A DNA stretch of 64,000 bases from Trichoplax adhaerens (taxonomy: Eukaryota > Placozoa > Uniplacotomia > Trichoplacea > Trichoplacidae), in assembly GCF_000150275.1 (NCBI RefSeq), contig NW_002060943.1, positions 11,780,878 to 11,844,877 of the forward strand, in the 5' to 3' direction. Under the pieces are notes generated by a model, which was given only the letters and a program-made list of their open reading frames with translations, was not told the DNA's origin and searched no databases. Below, piece by piece: positions 24,701-37,002 of the stretch (within the stretch, counting starts at the first letter, position 1; the number at the start of each line of letters is the position of its first letter). The position numbers were made by a program, and so were the translations under genes.

Positions 24701-25465
24701 TCAATTGCAAATGATGCCCAGATGATTTCTTAACTGTGCTTGCTAAAGTAAAATAACAACTACACTTTGTAGCGATATCGTGAGAGTTTTGTAGACATGT
24801 TCCGAAAAAATTGGCTTAAAGTTCTGAATAAAATAATTTGCAATTTCTTTTTCTGAGTATCAGATACCTATGATTTAGCAATTACATGATGATTCTTATA
24901 GCAATGGTAGAAAACGTCTAAATTTCAATATATTAAGCTTACTAACGAGGAAAATAACTTTCAATTTGGTTCCCCAATATTGGGTTTGATGAATTATTGA
25001 GGATTTGGGAATTTGAATTATTTCAAATTACAAGCTAAGACATAAAAATAAGCAATGGAAAAACAATTCAACTTTTCCCCTACTTATAATTATTGACCTT
25101 AGAATTGGATATTTAAATTATATACTCGTAATAGTTCTACGCATCTACAAGAAGAATTAAGAAAGATATTAAAATAGGAAAAATTAATTCAATTCCCAAA
25201 TTAAATCACAAAACCCTGATGTTTACATTTACGCGTGCAAACTGTACAAATAAATAAAATTCTTACTGCGACCTGTAATGACGGAGGAACAGTCTCCTGC
25301 TATTACTGTGGGTTAATTTACTTACCCAAAATTTGAATCAAGAAAATAGAGTAATTTTCTAATGTGATACACGAAGGTCTTTCCTAGAAATAGTACGTGG
25401 GCGCTATCTCATCCTATTAGCTACCTACCGTGCTACTACCATTAGCTGAAATCATTACACGATCA
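21777..25465. other. Intergenic stretch, no supported gene
   Basis: Follows the SLC43 stop. A few short minus-strand frames with passable splice signals (near 24035-24175 and 25262-25305) could not be assembled into a gene and match no family I know. Confidence 0.45.
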
Positions 25466-25474
25466 TATATAAAA
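25466..25474 (+). promoter_or_regulatory. TATA box of the 25.5 kb gene
   Basis: TATATAAAA lies 60 bp before the ATG at 25526. This supports that ATG over the in-frame one at 25430, which lies upstream of the TATA box. Confidence 0.55.
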
Positions 25475-25525
25475 AGGGAACAGCTTCTATTTGTTCAAGT
25501 CTGCTATCATTTTAGTACTTTAATA

Positions 25526-27580
25526 ATGGATCGCACAAGTGAGGATAGAAAGCGCTTCTTGATAGAAATAAATATTGAAGATTCTGGTGATGTTGTTGAT
25601 TGTCCAAATGAGAAGGAAGACCTTAAGCAATACACTTATCAGTTATACTGCAAACGAGCTAATGGATATTTAAGCGTTGAATCATGCCCAACTGACGATT
25701 GCGAATCATTCAAAGTAGTTTGTAAAGAAAATCGTGGAGCTGGTTACGGTAAGATGCATTTTAAAAACACTCTATTACATTGATACTATGAGCAGTTAAG
25801 TGACATCGTTTCGATCATTTGACCTATATCTACGTTTTAAGTTTATTAATCTTATAAAAATGACTTTTACAGAGCTAGCTTTTTTTCTCGCATTTAATTC
25901 TCTCATCGTCTTATCTGTTGAATTTTGTACATTTACCTTTTAGTTGATTCTATAAAATATTAGTCAATGCTAACCTTCTACCATAAGCTAAGTGATACCG
26001 CCGCTTAATCTATTAATTTTTGTGATTTTTTACTTTGATTATTCTTATGAAGTCATCCAAGACAAGGATAATTAAGTTTCTCAGACTTGAGTAATGTATC
26101 ATTGAGTTACTGAGGTATATGCACCAAATTAGGATATTTAAACCGTAAATTTTGCTTTCCGGTTCGAATTTCTTAGACACAAAGATTTTCATCCAATTTT
26201 CTGCACCTTAATGTGATCTTTGTAACATCGATTTTCATAAAATTAACTTCTTTATCAATTAGTATCGCATTTTACATTTTTATTGATGCATTACCTTATT
26301 GTGTTCAATAAAGCAAACGTACAGAAACGTTAACTTTCTTAGTCTAATGCTAAACAAAACCTAGTTAAATGAATTTTATAACATCATCTGTCCTGTACCC
26401 TAGTTTAATCCTATGAAGTGATTTTACTAAGTGCAAATACCAACTTTCAAAGATCTAGATATTACTTGTTTTATCCGATTTTCCATATCTTCGGCTTTTA
26501 ATCTCGTCGATGCCAATTAAGTAACGCTAGTAATATTCGCTAGTCCCTGTACACATAATATGCATAGTAATAATTTTCACAGGTAGTTACACAATACTGC
26601 TTCCAGAGTTTGATATTAAAGAAAATTAAATTTATTTGATGTAAATTATCATAAAATAGTCTTGCTGTGTAGAGAGATGAAAAAATTAATTATCCAGTTA
26701 CCGATATTTAATAGTATAAAGTCTAACAAAATGATATTTTAGGTAAGCTTGAACGATTTTTATATTATTACGTGGCCAGGGTATAAATAAAATCTCAAAT
26801 AAAATATAACCTAGCAAGCTAGATTAATTTTGATTACTATCCCTTATACTCACAACTACCAAGATCATTTCAAAATCACCGATGCGAAATCTCTATCTAA
26901 CACGAGTGTAAATGTTCTTCGATTGGGGTATAAGATTGGGGAAGACATCGGATATTTTCTCGCCGGCAAGTTAGCAGATGGAAAGGACGCTCAAAGTGTT
27001 AAATATGATACATCAATTCGTATGGAGGAGGTTGAACTGCTTTTTGTGGTACGTTAATAGGCTCGAATAATTTTTAAATCTTATCAAATTCTTGATGCAT
27101 CTAAATAAAATTTTATACTGTAATTGTAAATGATATCGTTGAATGCAGAATCACGCTGTAATATCTCTGGGTGATTCTTGATATGATTACTCACATGATC
27201 ACGTTGTGATCATTCTATAATACTTTTATTAAATTAAATTTCTATACTATTTCCTGACCGAACTGTTAAAAATTTTTTAGTCTAAAAAATTCTACAAGAA
27301 GGAAGAGAAATTTCTCTCGAATTATTTACCACTGATGGTCAAATTTGTTGATGGTGACGTATGTCTATTTTTAGAACGTTCCGAAAATTATGGTACAGAA
27401 ACTAAATGTGCCATTTCAGTAACTTCTAGAGATAAATTTACTTTAGATTACCTAGATTGCGTTCACAGCGTACCCTACGAATCTTCATGCCATCCTGTAC
27501 TTTCTAAAGACCCAAGTTTTATTTCTAGTTCTAGCACTGAAAATCATACTAAAATCGAGCACCCAAATATTAATGCTTAA
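25526..27580 (+). CDS. Unknown protein, 250 residues, three exons
   Basis: Exons 25526-25748, 26819-27048 and 27281-27580 join in phase (1, then 0) and give 250 residues ending at TAA 27578-27580. I do not recognise the family. The protein is soluble-looking, with no signal peptide and no membrane segment. The first third is acidic and has paired Cys (residues about 50-75: YQLYCKRANGYLSVESCP and VVCKENRGAGY). The middle has ITIPYTHNYQDHFKITDAK. The last exon begins SKKFYKKEEKFLSNYLP, continues VKFVDGDVCLFLER, and ends in a Ser-rich, probably disordered tail. The acceptor at 26819 is short of pyrimidines and is the weakest splice site. A strong TATA box suggests regulated rather than housekeeping expression. 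Possibly a lineage-restricted protein. Confidence 0.65.
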
Positions 27581-28678
27581 GCCTTTTATAATTGAGTAAT
27601 CTTAAGTTTAGTAATATTTGCGTTGCATTTAATTATAGCTTTCATTTACGCTACTATCTTTTCGCTAAATATAATTGAATGAGTATAATTTTAATTTTAT
27701 TACTTTTTACTGACTATTGAAGATTGCTACTGCACTATGATGGTACTTACTTATCTCTGCTTCATAAATAATCCAATTTACTGACCTGTTAATTGTTTGA
27801 CGTTAAATCAAAATTATTAATTTTAAATTTTTATAGATATAAATCTAGCTAATAATAGTAATAATTGGTATCATCAAACGTCCAGAAGTTTATTACTAAT
27901 TTCTTGATTGGCTCATTAAGCCTGTATTGAGAAGAATAAAATATTCGATATTGTTAGGGACGATGATATTCAAATTTAAAATGGATCTGTTTACTTAAAT
28001 ACTATTTTAAGTATAATGCATTTGCCAGACCTGATTACTATTGAACTAAGGAAATTGAAATTTTATTCCATTTCGTCGACATGACGAATATTAATCCTCA
28101 TAAATCAAATTTAACTAGATTAGAATGATTCCAGATACTTACGCGTTATTCATTAATGTGCCATGTGCATTATTGCAATAAAACAAGAAACGGCGTTCAT
28201 TGGCCTAATTTTCGCAATTTTTCCTTGCTACCTTTTTATGCATCTGTAACAAAACCTGTTCTGCTAATGGTAGTTAGAGTGTAGATCACACAAGTAATTT
28301 TATATAGCAGATTTTATTACTGATTCTCTATCGATTGAGATACTACATAATATACAACAAGCTCTGACAGACAAGGAAAACTTCCTAAGACGGCAGATCT
28401 TAGAAAAGAAGGACTAAGAACAACATTAACAGAAAAGCGTAGCTGCTTAAATACGTTATCTAACTTGTTTACCACATAACAATTGCGAAAAACATCACTT
28501 AACACTTACAAAACTTAGTATGAGAATAAAATTGTATAATTAGTATCATTCTTTGAAGTTGAAATCAACATACTTGAATTATCACAAACATTACTTATAT
28601 ACTCGTATACCTATTATTGACAACAGCCGTAGATTTTGGTATTATTTTTAAGCTATATCTAATTCACTTCTACATAAC
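27581..28678. other. Intergenic stretch, nothing recognised
   Basis: No frame with splice support; AT-rich spacer between two plus-strand genes. Confidence 0.5.
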
Positions 28679-30704
28679 ATGTTGGCAACAGTAGCTTATC
28701 TAGTAGCTTCACTACAGTATCACGGACTTCTAGAGCCTCTAGGTGCTCCAGCATTTCGTGAACATGCCATGTAAGTGAAAATGGAAATATATTGAATATA
28801 AGTAATTTACTAGTAGGATATTAAAATCGATGAGGTTGCATCGGGTAATATAGAATACTGGTTTATCTTAACACTGTAATAAAATTTGATAAAAAATGAA
28901 CTTAAACACCGGTACGATCAACTATTTTCTGATTTGGATATCGATATTTGATCATATTCAGGAAGCAAACGTATTTTAGCGATACAGATTTGGATATAAT
29001 CATCTAAGCTGGCTAAATAACATATTAATTACAATAGAAGCAGAGTAAAGCAGAATATATAATTTTTCTAATACGGCTTCAGATCCTTGTTAAACTGGAT
29101 AATTTTGCTTAGATATGATTGGATGAAGTACATTTAAGATGAGGATTTCATTCGTGCTAGTTTACGTTTCTACTAGTATAGTATTGACTCTATTACGGCC
29201 AAAACCAGTAATGCGGCCGTTACCGGTATAGGATTCCCAGTTTCATACTAATTCCTGTTAAATAACTTACATGAAATGTTTGTAAATATGTAATAGTGAA
29301 AGGCTACTATAACGATGTATTTAGCATGCAAGTACATATATCCTATTGTCCGTAACAAGTTTTTCAGCTTTTACTACAGACCTTATTTTGCAGTCTTTTG
29401 CCCCCATTTTAAGGCTTGCCTACATAAAAGATAAATCGCGAAAACTTACAGAATTTACTATGAAATTGGCCGTAACAACTCTACTGGTATAGTAATAAGC
29501 AGTCGATTGATATTGGATAAGCAGTATATGATTGATTGCCAATCATTTCCATTATTGCTAGATTAGATTAAAGATTGTATGAACATTTGTTTAAATATAC
29601 TAACTACTTCTTGCTAGTTACCAGTATACCATTGGCTATTTAATATTGATTCTACAATGTAATAGAACAAGACCGAGACATAGTAAATGTGTACTTAACA
29701 TTCATATTTCGATGCAACTAATCATTGACGTCGTTAATACCAGATTGTGCTAGGTAAAACTAGATAGCGTAGTTTTTATTTAATTAATGTTATACACTTG
29801 TACTCAATATTTAGAGCATGGTTAACTGTTTGCTCTTCCGGAATTTTCACTATTTCCATATTAATTTTAATTTTATTTAGAGCTCAATATGACTATTTCG
29901 TTATTTTGTACGTTGGTTAGTTTTATTATATTGTGAACCGTAATGTAAGAGGTATTTATTAATAATTTTACCAGACCTTTAACTCTTATCCTTGCTCTTT
30001 TTTGATAAATTATTACCATATAAGGAAATAATCTATAATGATCACATTATCATTTTACAATTTCAATGGAATTGATTGTATTTATAGACTAGTTGACAAA
30101 GCAAATTAGGGATACTAATTGAATGCTGTCTGTGAGGTTGATAGAGAGAACTAGACAATAGCGGCTTATTTTATTCCATTTTACAAATTGTAATATTGAA
30201 TGAATATAATTTAGCGATTGTCAGTCAATCAACAGGTTTATTATTGCTACAACACAATTTGCGTATAAGAAATAAAAGTAAAACGGAACGGAAATATGTA
30301 ATAAACAAGCTAAGCGAAATGATATTTAAACCATCTCCCTGATACGAATAAATACCCCTATACTGTGCAGCAACAATGATAAGACAATAGTTAGACGATG
30401 GGTTATATTCAATCATTTATCAACCAAAATTATTTCCTGACCCTGCCCAGAGATGATTAGCAATACAATATATTTTAATTATTGAAATTTAATGTATAGA
30501 ATGATTTTCTACTTACTTACTCCAAATTTAATATCGTTCAAATTCTTAGTATCTAAATTTAGAAATGTATGATGAAATAACATTAGAAGCAGCGTTAGTG
30601 TAACGTTAATTTATTTATTATATTTCAGCTCGAATTCAGTGTATATAATAATGGATTCACATGGATACATTACTCATTCCGTTAGTGAGCTAATGCTTCG
30701 TTGA
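28679..30704 (+). CDS. Candidate small membrane protein, 86 residues, three exons
   Basis: Exon 1 is 28679-28770, ATG to a perfect gtaagt donor, reading LATVAYLVASLQYHGLLEPL. Exon 2 is 29815-29907, acceptor atatttag and donor gtacgt; it encodes a hydrophobic segment (ICSS-type start, then GIFTISILILILF) followed by RAQYDYFVIF. Exon 3 is 30629-30704, acceptor tatttcag, ending SELMLR-stop. All junctions are phase 2 and the frame stays open. The product would have one N-terminal hydrophobic helix and one clear membrane helix, as in a small multi-pass or MARVEL-like protein, but I recognise no family. The frame is also open for 9 codons upstream of the ATG to an acceptor-like AG, so exon 1 may be internal. 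Introns are long (about 1.0 and 0.7 kb) and the model rests only on splice signals and phase. Confidence 0.38.
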
Positions 30705-32643
30705 TGATCTGTAATAGTAGGACCCTCGGTTTAGTAGATATGGACTGATAATTAACATTTTGGCTTAGATAAATTTTTGTTAGCCAAGTTAAAGTTAGAT
30801 TTTCAATGATTGTACAAAGTGCAGGTATCTAATTTTTTACAGTTCACATAACTTATATGCTATGATTCCTTAGTAGTTTACATTTCGCAAAAATTACTGC
30901 GATAATTCATAATTATGAGCTTTAATAATAAATTTATAATATCGGTTGTGACAGTTATTGATCTGCAAGGAAGTAGACGTATAGTGTGTATTGATATCTC
31001 GAAACTATTAAAATTTCGAGCTAGCTTGTTGCATATTGTATAATCGTCTACTTCATTTATTGCTTTAAGAATATTTCCGTCTTCAGAAATCCATCAGAAA
31101 ATTAGTCCTAAGACTCTTAGCGTGCCTACCTATAATATGCGCGCAATTAAAGTGATTAGTTGCTATAGCTCAAAATAACAAAAATATAGCCATCCACATC
31201 ATATAAGTAAGTGATGATGGTTAACAATAGTCATTTAAGCCAGTAATTACGATGCCGATTTTTAATTTAATGTCATAGTAGAATAATTTACAGTTAAATT
31301 ATCATTTGTTGTTTGCTAGTAATTCTCTTCTATTGTTTGCTAGGTGAATAGCTTATTATTTAGTTTAAGAATTAAAAATAATGATGATATTAGTCATCAA
31401 CTTAGAATCGATGGCCTAGTATAGCGTATTTGTACACTGTACTATCGTAGTCGATTTATAAATTATAGCGGCATGAGAGACACTTCTAAAGCATAATAAT
31501 TATATAATTAATCATAAAAGATTAATAGCAGTTGTTATTGTCGCGATCTAATCTAGGGAATGTGAAGGAGTACGCTGTGGGGTCAGTGTAAATCAAAACC
31601 ATTAATTCCTTTTTGTTTCCCCTTTCATTGCTAGATATTGTTATTAGACACCAGGAAAATGTGTCGTACTGACTTACCTTTTTATCTTTAATTAAATATC
31701 ATAGCCGATAAGATTATACAAGAAAAGAATTAAAGATATAGCTCGAATTGTTTTTCTAAGGTAACTACAGGGTGTGTCTACTTAAATCTTACGGAAACAA
31801 CTAGTGCATAAGTCATGCAGTTAATGCCTTTCTGCTTGATAAACATTTGATCAAAGTAGAAATTGCTGTAATCATGACATCATTGTAACGGAGTCATTTT
31901 GGCGGAATAACCAAACATATTTTCGGTTTATTTTTCACCTTTTGACAAAAATGATGATAACGTTAAATTTTATGATCAAACATGACACAGCTTTATTGAC
32001 ATTTATTTCCATCCATATCATTAGTTATTAAGTTATAGAGTGCCAAAGTTGGTATATTTGCACATTCTTTTATTTCTCTACTTGCATAAGTATGTACGCT
32101 ATTAATTTAGGGATGGTTCTACTTACGCTCCAACCTCTATCCTATCTATCACGAATAAGATAAATAGTTTACTTTATTTTACTATGGATAGTATAAACTA
32201 GAATAATATGCTCGTATATTAGAGATACGGTATCATGCTAAGTCCTAAATATCTATCAGTCTTAATAATTATTGGCGTATGCCAGTTAATGCACCATACT
32301 AAATTAATAAGATTTCAATCTATCATATTTATTTCAGATTCTAATAACAAAACAAATATAATTTGACTACTTTGTAGCCTATAAAAAACCAATGATTGAT
32401 GATCTAGTTAGTAGTTAGTATACGAATATATGTACAAATTTACCGGTTTCCACGAAATAAAATGTATTATTTGAGTTACAATTTACAAGGCCGTAAATCA
32501 TTACGGCATTACAGATAGAAAGTTTTTTCAGCATGAAAATTATTTAATTTTCTACAAGTTCGAGAAAGGCGGCTACATTGTTATCAGTCGTATTTACAGC
32601 TATATATATATACGTGTGCTAGAATCTTTTGTGACTTATTTTT
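30705..32643. other. Intergenic stretch, nothing recognised
   Basis: No supported gene, RNA or repeat seen. Confidence 0.45.
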
Positions 32644-35195
32644 TCACAAGATATGATCGTTGATTCTTTTTATTAAAACCAAGGCTAGTAGTGTTTCGGG
32701 TGGGTTATATTGAATACTGGGATTTATTAATGTAATATTTCCGTCGTGATTGAAACAGAGTGCTTGCAATTCACTTTGTTTATCGACAATCTCCAGCATA
32801 GCTGTTGTAGTCGTTTCGTTTGGATGATACAGTGGGATGATAAATTGCCATTTGAGATCTTGAGCATTGGTGATTTCACTGGTAAGATTGTGAAGGTAAT
32901 TGAACATATTCAGACGGTCTAGATCGTTATCCAACTTTGTATCCTTGAATGAACAATAATGTGTTTAGAATACATTTATGGTCTTGTATCAAAACTTTCA
33001 CTAATCACGAAGCGGTACTGTATCACTCCAAATTTTCGAACTTACCAAGAATATCGCTTTAAAATTAGCTTGATCTTTTATTTTAGTAATGCCTAGAAGT
33101 GCTTTTGGTATATAAGCTCCTTTTTGCTTGGACATTAGGAGTATGATTGATTTATTCTTATTTATCTTTCGAATTTCAAAATGACCTGAAAGAAAATGAT
33201 TACGATATAATTCATATGGTAGTCTTTATCTATAGTTTTCAATGTTTTTATTATCATCTACTGATAAAGGAGTTATTAAGTATTATTAACGAGCTGATTA
33301 AAAACGGAATTGTTTTTAATATATTATTAAGATGACAGTCATTTTAAGGGATATTCTATTTCGAGTTATTGGAAATGATTACTAGCTATCTATCAAACAA
33401 AATAGTTAATCATAAATCCTTACTAAAATCCTCTATATTCACATCTACTTCGTCGAGACCAGATGGAAAGGCTGCTAGATGGGCGGTAAGATTTCCAACT
33501 TGAATGGTTTGATTACTGCATGCAATGTAGTAATCTCTAGCCCTTAGAGCTAGCACATCTTGGATAAGATCTAAAATGTAATTAATATGATAACTTAAGA
33601 TCAATATGAATTCTTCCGTTGTAAATTATAATTGATACTTTGATTAATGAACATTCTTGTGTATAGTCAGGGTGCCTTCCTTAAGCAAATATAGAGTTTC
33701 TCTTACACTTTGGTCGTTTGCATACCGTTACACTTATTACTTACCATTTTTTGCAGGAGCCATCGCGCTTGTAATAGGTTTAGTAGAGTAAACTTGATGT
33801 AGCTTGAGAGTAACGTCTTGAATAACGGGAAGTTAGGCAGGAAGATATCTACTGTCCTGTATACAACACGATTCTAAATTATCTGGAGCTCAATAATTAG
33901 AACTAATGTCAATTAAAATGATGGCACAGGCCGACTTATATACACTTGGGCCTCTATTCATGCATGTAATTATCAATTGTTCTTTTCTCGGAAAATTAAT
34001 AACGGGATTTAACCTTAAAATAGCAGCAGCCATACGTAATGTAATGGATGTAGCATCATTACAGTACACAACGGACCGTATTACCCTTTAATATTGTACT
34101 ATTGTTATTTCATCATGGGATCAAAACCACGTGAGGAAACCGATGTATTGCTATCATTGAATAAATAAATCATTTATATACTGTATATAAGAATATATAA
34201 TTAATCGATAAATTTAATCTCTCATTTTACTAATCATTAAGATCTTCTGCGGCAACTTAGTGATTTTATTGTATGATAGGCTAGCCACATACTGCTATCT
34301 AACGAGCCATTACAGCATGATTCTAAATGAGTTTAAAGAAATTGTCATTAATTTTGATCTAGTGAGACATTCTCGTGACTAAAGTGTTGTATGATTACCG
34401 GTACTTAACGTACTTTAACATGGTTGCATTATTTAATTTAAATAAAATTCAAGATAACGAAACTATCATATAGGTGAAAATGAAGTTATTAAAATACTAC
34501 AGTATTTGCAACTTGGTTCGTTCATTTGATTATAGTCGTTAATTAATTATAGTTATTGAATCAAATACGAAAAAATCACCAACAGCAACAATTATTGGAC
34601 TACAGTCATTACTTCAGACATACCGAGCATTCATGTAGGACGGTCAACACAGCATAAGCCCTAGAATTGCTGCTCTGACAGTTAACATGAAGCATAGAGT
34701 AACTAATAGCTATAGATAACTTGAAGATTATTGAACGATAATAATTTATAATATGAACATGTAGTACAGGGCTCAAAATAGCGTAATCGATTGCAGAAAG
34801 TCGCTAAGTGATATATCAAAATGTAAGATTGACACTGTATGTGCGAGATTGTAGATTAACTGAAATCAGGAGATTGTGTTAAGTGCGTATCCGTGTTAAT
34901 AGTTACAGTAAATATTATAGCTTTAATTAAGAATATCTTATTTAGATTGGACATCAGAGATTATGCAAGTAATTTAATACTAGATTAATCAGAAGTTATA
35001 GATGTAAGCAGGGCTTCATCATGATATATATGAGCGGGAAATTTCTTCTCCCAGAGTTAGTTAGTCTTGTTCTTGGTTGAAGAAGTAGTTTATACAATAA
35101 AGTGAACTTAATAAGTTATGGGATTTCAATCATTTCTGATTTTGAGACACTTGTCACATACCAGCAAAATTGAAATCCCTGATCTTGTCCGCCAT
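32644..35195 (-). CDS. Unknown protein, 208 residues, five exons
   Basis: Minus-strand exons in order: 35162-35195, 33745-33816, 33424-33570, 33046-33119, 32644-32943. They join with phases 1, 1, 1, 0. The ATG context is good (MADKIRDFNFA, then a gtatgt donor), exon 2 follows an excellent pyrimidine-rich acceptor, and the total is 627 bp. I do not recognise the family. Features include an N-terminal helix (NDLIQDVLALRARDYYIACS), a central RAYIPKALLGITK, and a C-terminal sheet-like part (DLKWQFIIPLYHP, IVDKQSELQALCF) ending PPETLLALVLIKRINDHIL. There is no signal peptide and no clear membrane helix. The acceptor before exon 4 (gcaaaaag) is the weakest; an alternative start at ATG 33132 would give a shorter product from exons 4-5. 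It may be a conserved small eukaryotic complex subunit, but that is a guess. Confidence 0.65.
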
Positions 35196-35998
35196 AGCAT
35201 TACATGCAGCGGCAAGGTAATTACGTAATATCAAACGAGATGTACTGTACTGTAGAAAGAACACTGGATGTGATATAATGGATTCCTTGTCTGTATTTTA
35301 AATTTAATTTAAATTGAAAGTATAAATAGATTAATTCAAGACAACTAGTTGTTTTGCATTATGTTACTTGAATTGCACTTTGATTCTGCGCCCGAGGTCA
35401 TAAATTTTATTTTATTCAAAGCTTTTACAGGGGTTACATAATCCCTCCCATTTTTGTCGTTTCTTTCCCCTCCAAGGCGCGGAGCTTTAATTTACCTTAT
35501 ACACCATACTGCTTGTGCTGATATTTCTACTGACATTTCAGAAAGTAAGTGCAGTATGACTCAGCACACAGAATAGCTCTGCTATTTAGGAAATCCAGAA
35601 TGATACCACTGCTTTGTAGTAATATTTTGAAAGTTGCTAAGATTAGTGCAGTATCTATGATACAGAATGCCTACCTACATATATAAGGATCATCGGGAGG
35701 AAACTGTATGGTTAGGACAGGGACTCTTCAGACAGACGGATATTTTCAAAAATCTCGAAAAATTGACTTACTTACAGTAGAAAACAGTAGTTCTTGTGCA
35801 TCTACTTTTCTTAATCATTGAGCATAATTGTAATTTAAGAACATTCATGACTTTATTTAACTGTTTTGAAGCAGATGTTGATAAAATAGAATAGATTCGA
35901 TTTCAATTGAATATTACTTAATTTAGAAAAAACAAGCGAATTACAGAATCGAGCAACCGCTCATGGACATTATCACAAATAGAAGTGTTTGGAACAGC

Positions 35999-36345
35999 AT
36001 TATATGGTCCTGTACTGTACACTGTACACTGTACAGTGTACTGTACGGTAGGCCCAGCAATAATAACCCCTAATACTCAGATACTCAGCGTAAATAGCTT
36101 AAACGATGATACATTATTCTAAGAGTAGGAAGATTTACGTAAGTCAGAAAAAGTTTTTAGACGGTAGTACCTAACTTTCATTGCGTTGGTGCAACGTCTT
36201 ACTCTTTGAATACTCGCATGAAATTTGAGGTACAGACTCTTAGAATAATACATCATCGTTTAAGCTATTTACGCGGAGTATCTGAGTAATCGGGATTATT
36301 ATGGCTGGGGCCTACTATACACTATACAGTATAGTATACCGTGCT
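35999..36345. mobile_element. Foldback (inverted-repeat, MITE-like) element
   Basis: Arm 1 (36047-36126) and arm 2 (36236-36316) are reverse complements at about 85-90% by eye. Shared core sequence is CTCAGATACTC.GCGTAAATAGCTTAAACGATGAT, with TATTCTAAGAGT at the loop side. The loop is about 109 bp. The outer ends run into GTAC-rich palindromes, including the perfect 18-bp GTACACTGTACAGTGTAC at 36024-36041 on the left and TATACAGTATAGTATAC-type sequence on the right. No frame lies inside, so it would be a non-autonomous element. No target-site duplication could be identified with certainty. Confidence 0.7.
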
Positions 36346-37002
36346 ACATGAGGTCGTAATGTCCGACTGTCCGAACAGTGTCCATCATATCTGTACTGTA
36401 CTCTACAGCAACATTACTTTCGTATCAGATATTTTAGCAGATATTGCTATAGACTACTGTATTCGCACGTTAATTTTAGTTTCATTTTTTCCCAGTTAAA
36501 GTATCTAAAATGAAATTAAAGGCGCTGTACAATTCCATATTGTACTCCATGCACTGTCAGGGTCCTCTGGATAATAAAGTAACTAAAAGAGATATTGTGC
36601 AGTATACTCTAGATGTACAGCAGATTGCTGTCTTGTATACTAATGTATATTGTATAGTCATAGAGTTACTTCTGTCTTACGGTACAGTACAGTACTGTAA
36701 CAAATTCCAAATTTCTGCAACGTACTGTACGGTACAGTGCTATACAATGTCTCTATCAATTATAAATTTCTATACTGTATACAGTATTGCACAGTCCGCA
36801 GTGGAATTGTAGGACAATGTAAAGACTGTACCTACAGTACTATAGCTATTATACTGTAGTTTTGGGCTCAATAATAAAACTTGATTTGGCAGCCCTCTTA
36901 ATTAATTTACCTGCACACACTAATATTATTATTCTGCCTTTATTTTACTTCTGTACACTTTCATAGGAGGTCTAGATTATACATACATTGGCTAAGATAT
37001 CA

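Noticed and set aside
24035-25305. Minus-strand candidate exons near 24035-24175, 24550-24690 and 25262-25305
   Set aside because: Individual splice signals are passable, but no ATG exon and no consistent chain were found. Distances and phases fit only by choice.
33906-34091. 61-codon plus-strand frame and a 47-codon frame opposite it
   Set aside because: Both lie in an intron of the minus-strand gene and lack any supporting signal.
36510-36812. 100-codon plus-strand open frame
   Set aside because: Its length comes from GTAC/TACAG repeats that avoid stops. The translation is low in recognisable structure and has no promoter or splice support.
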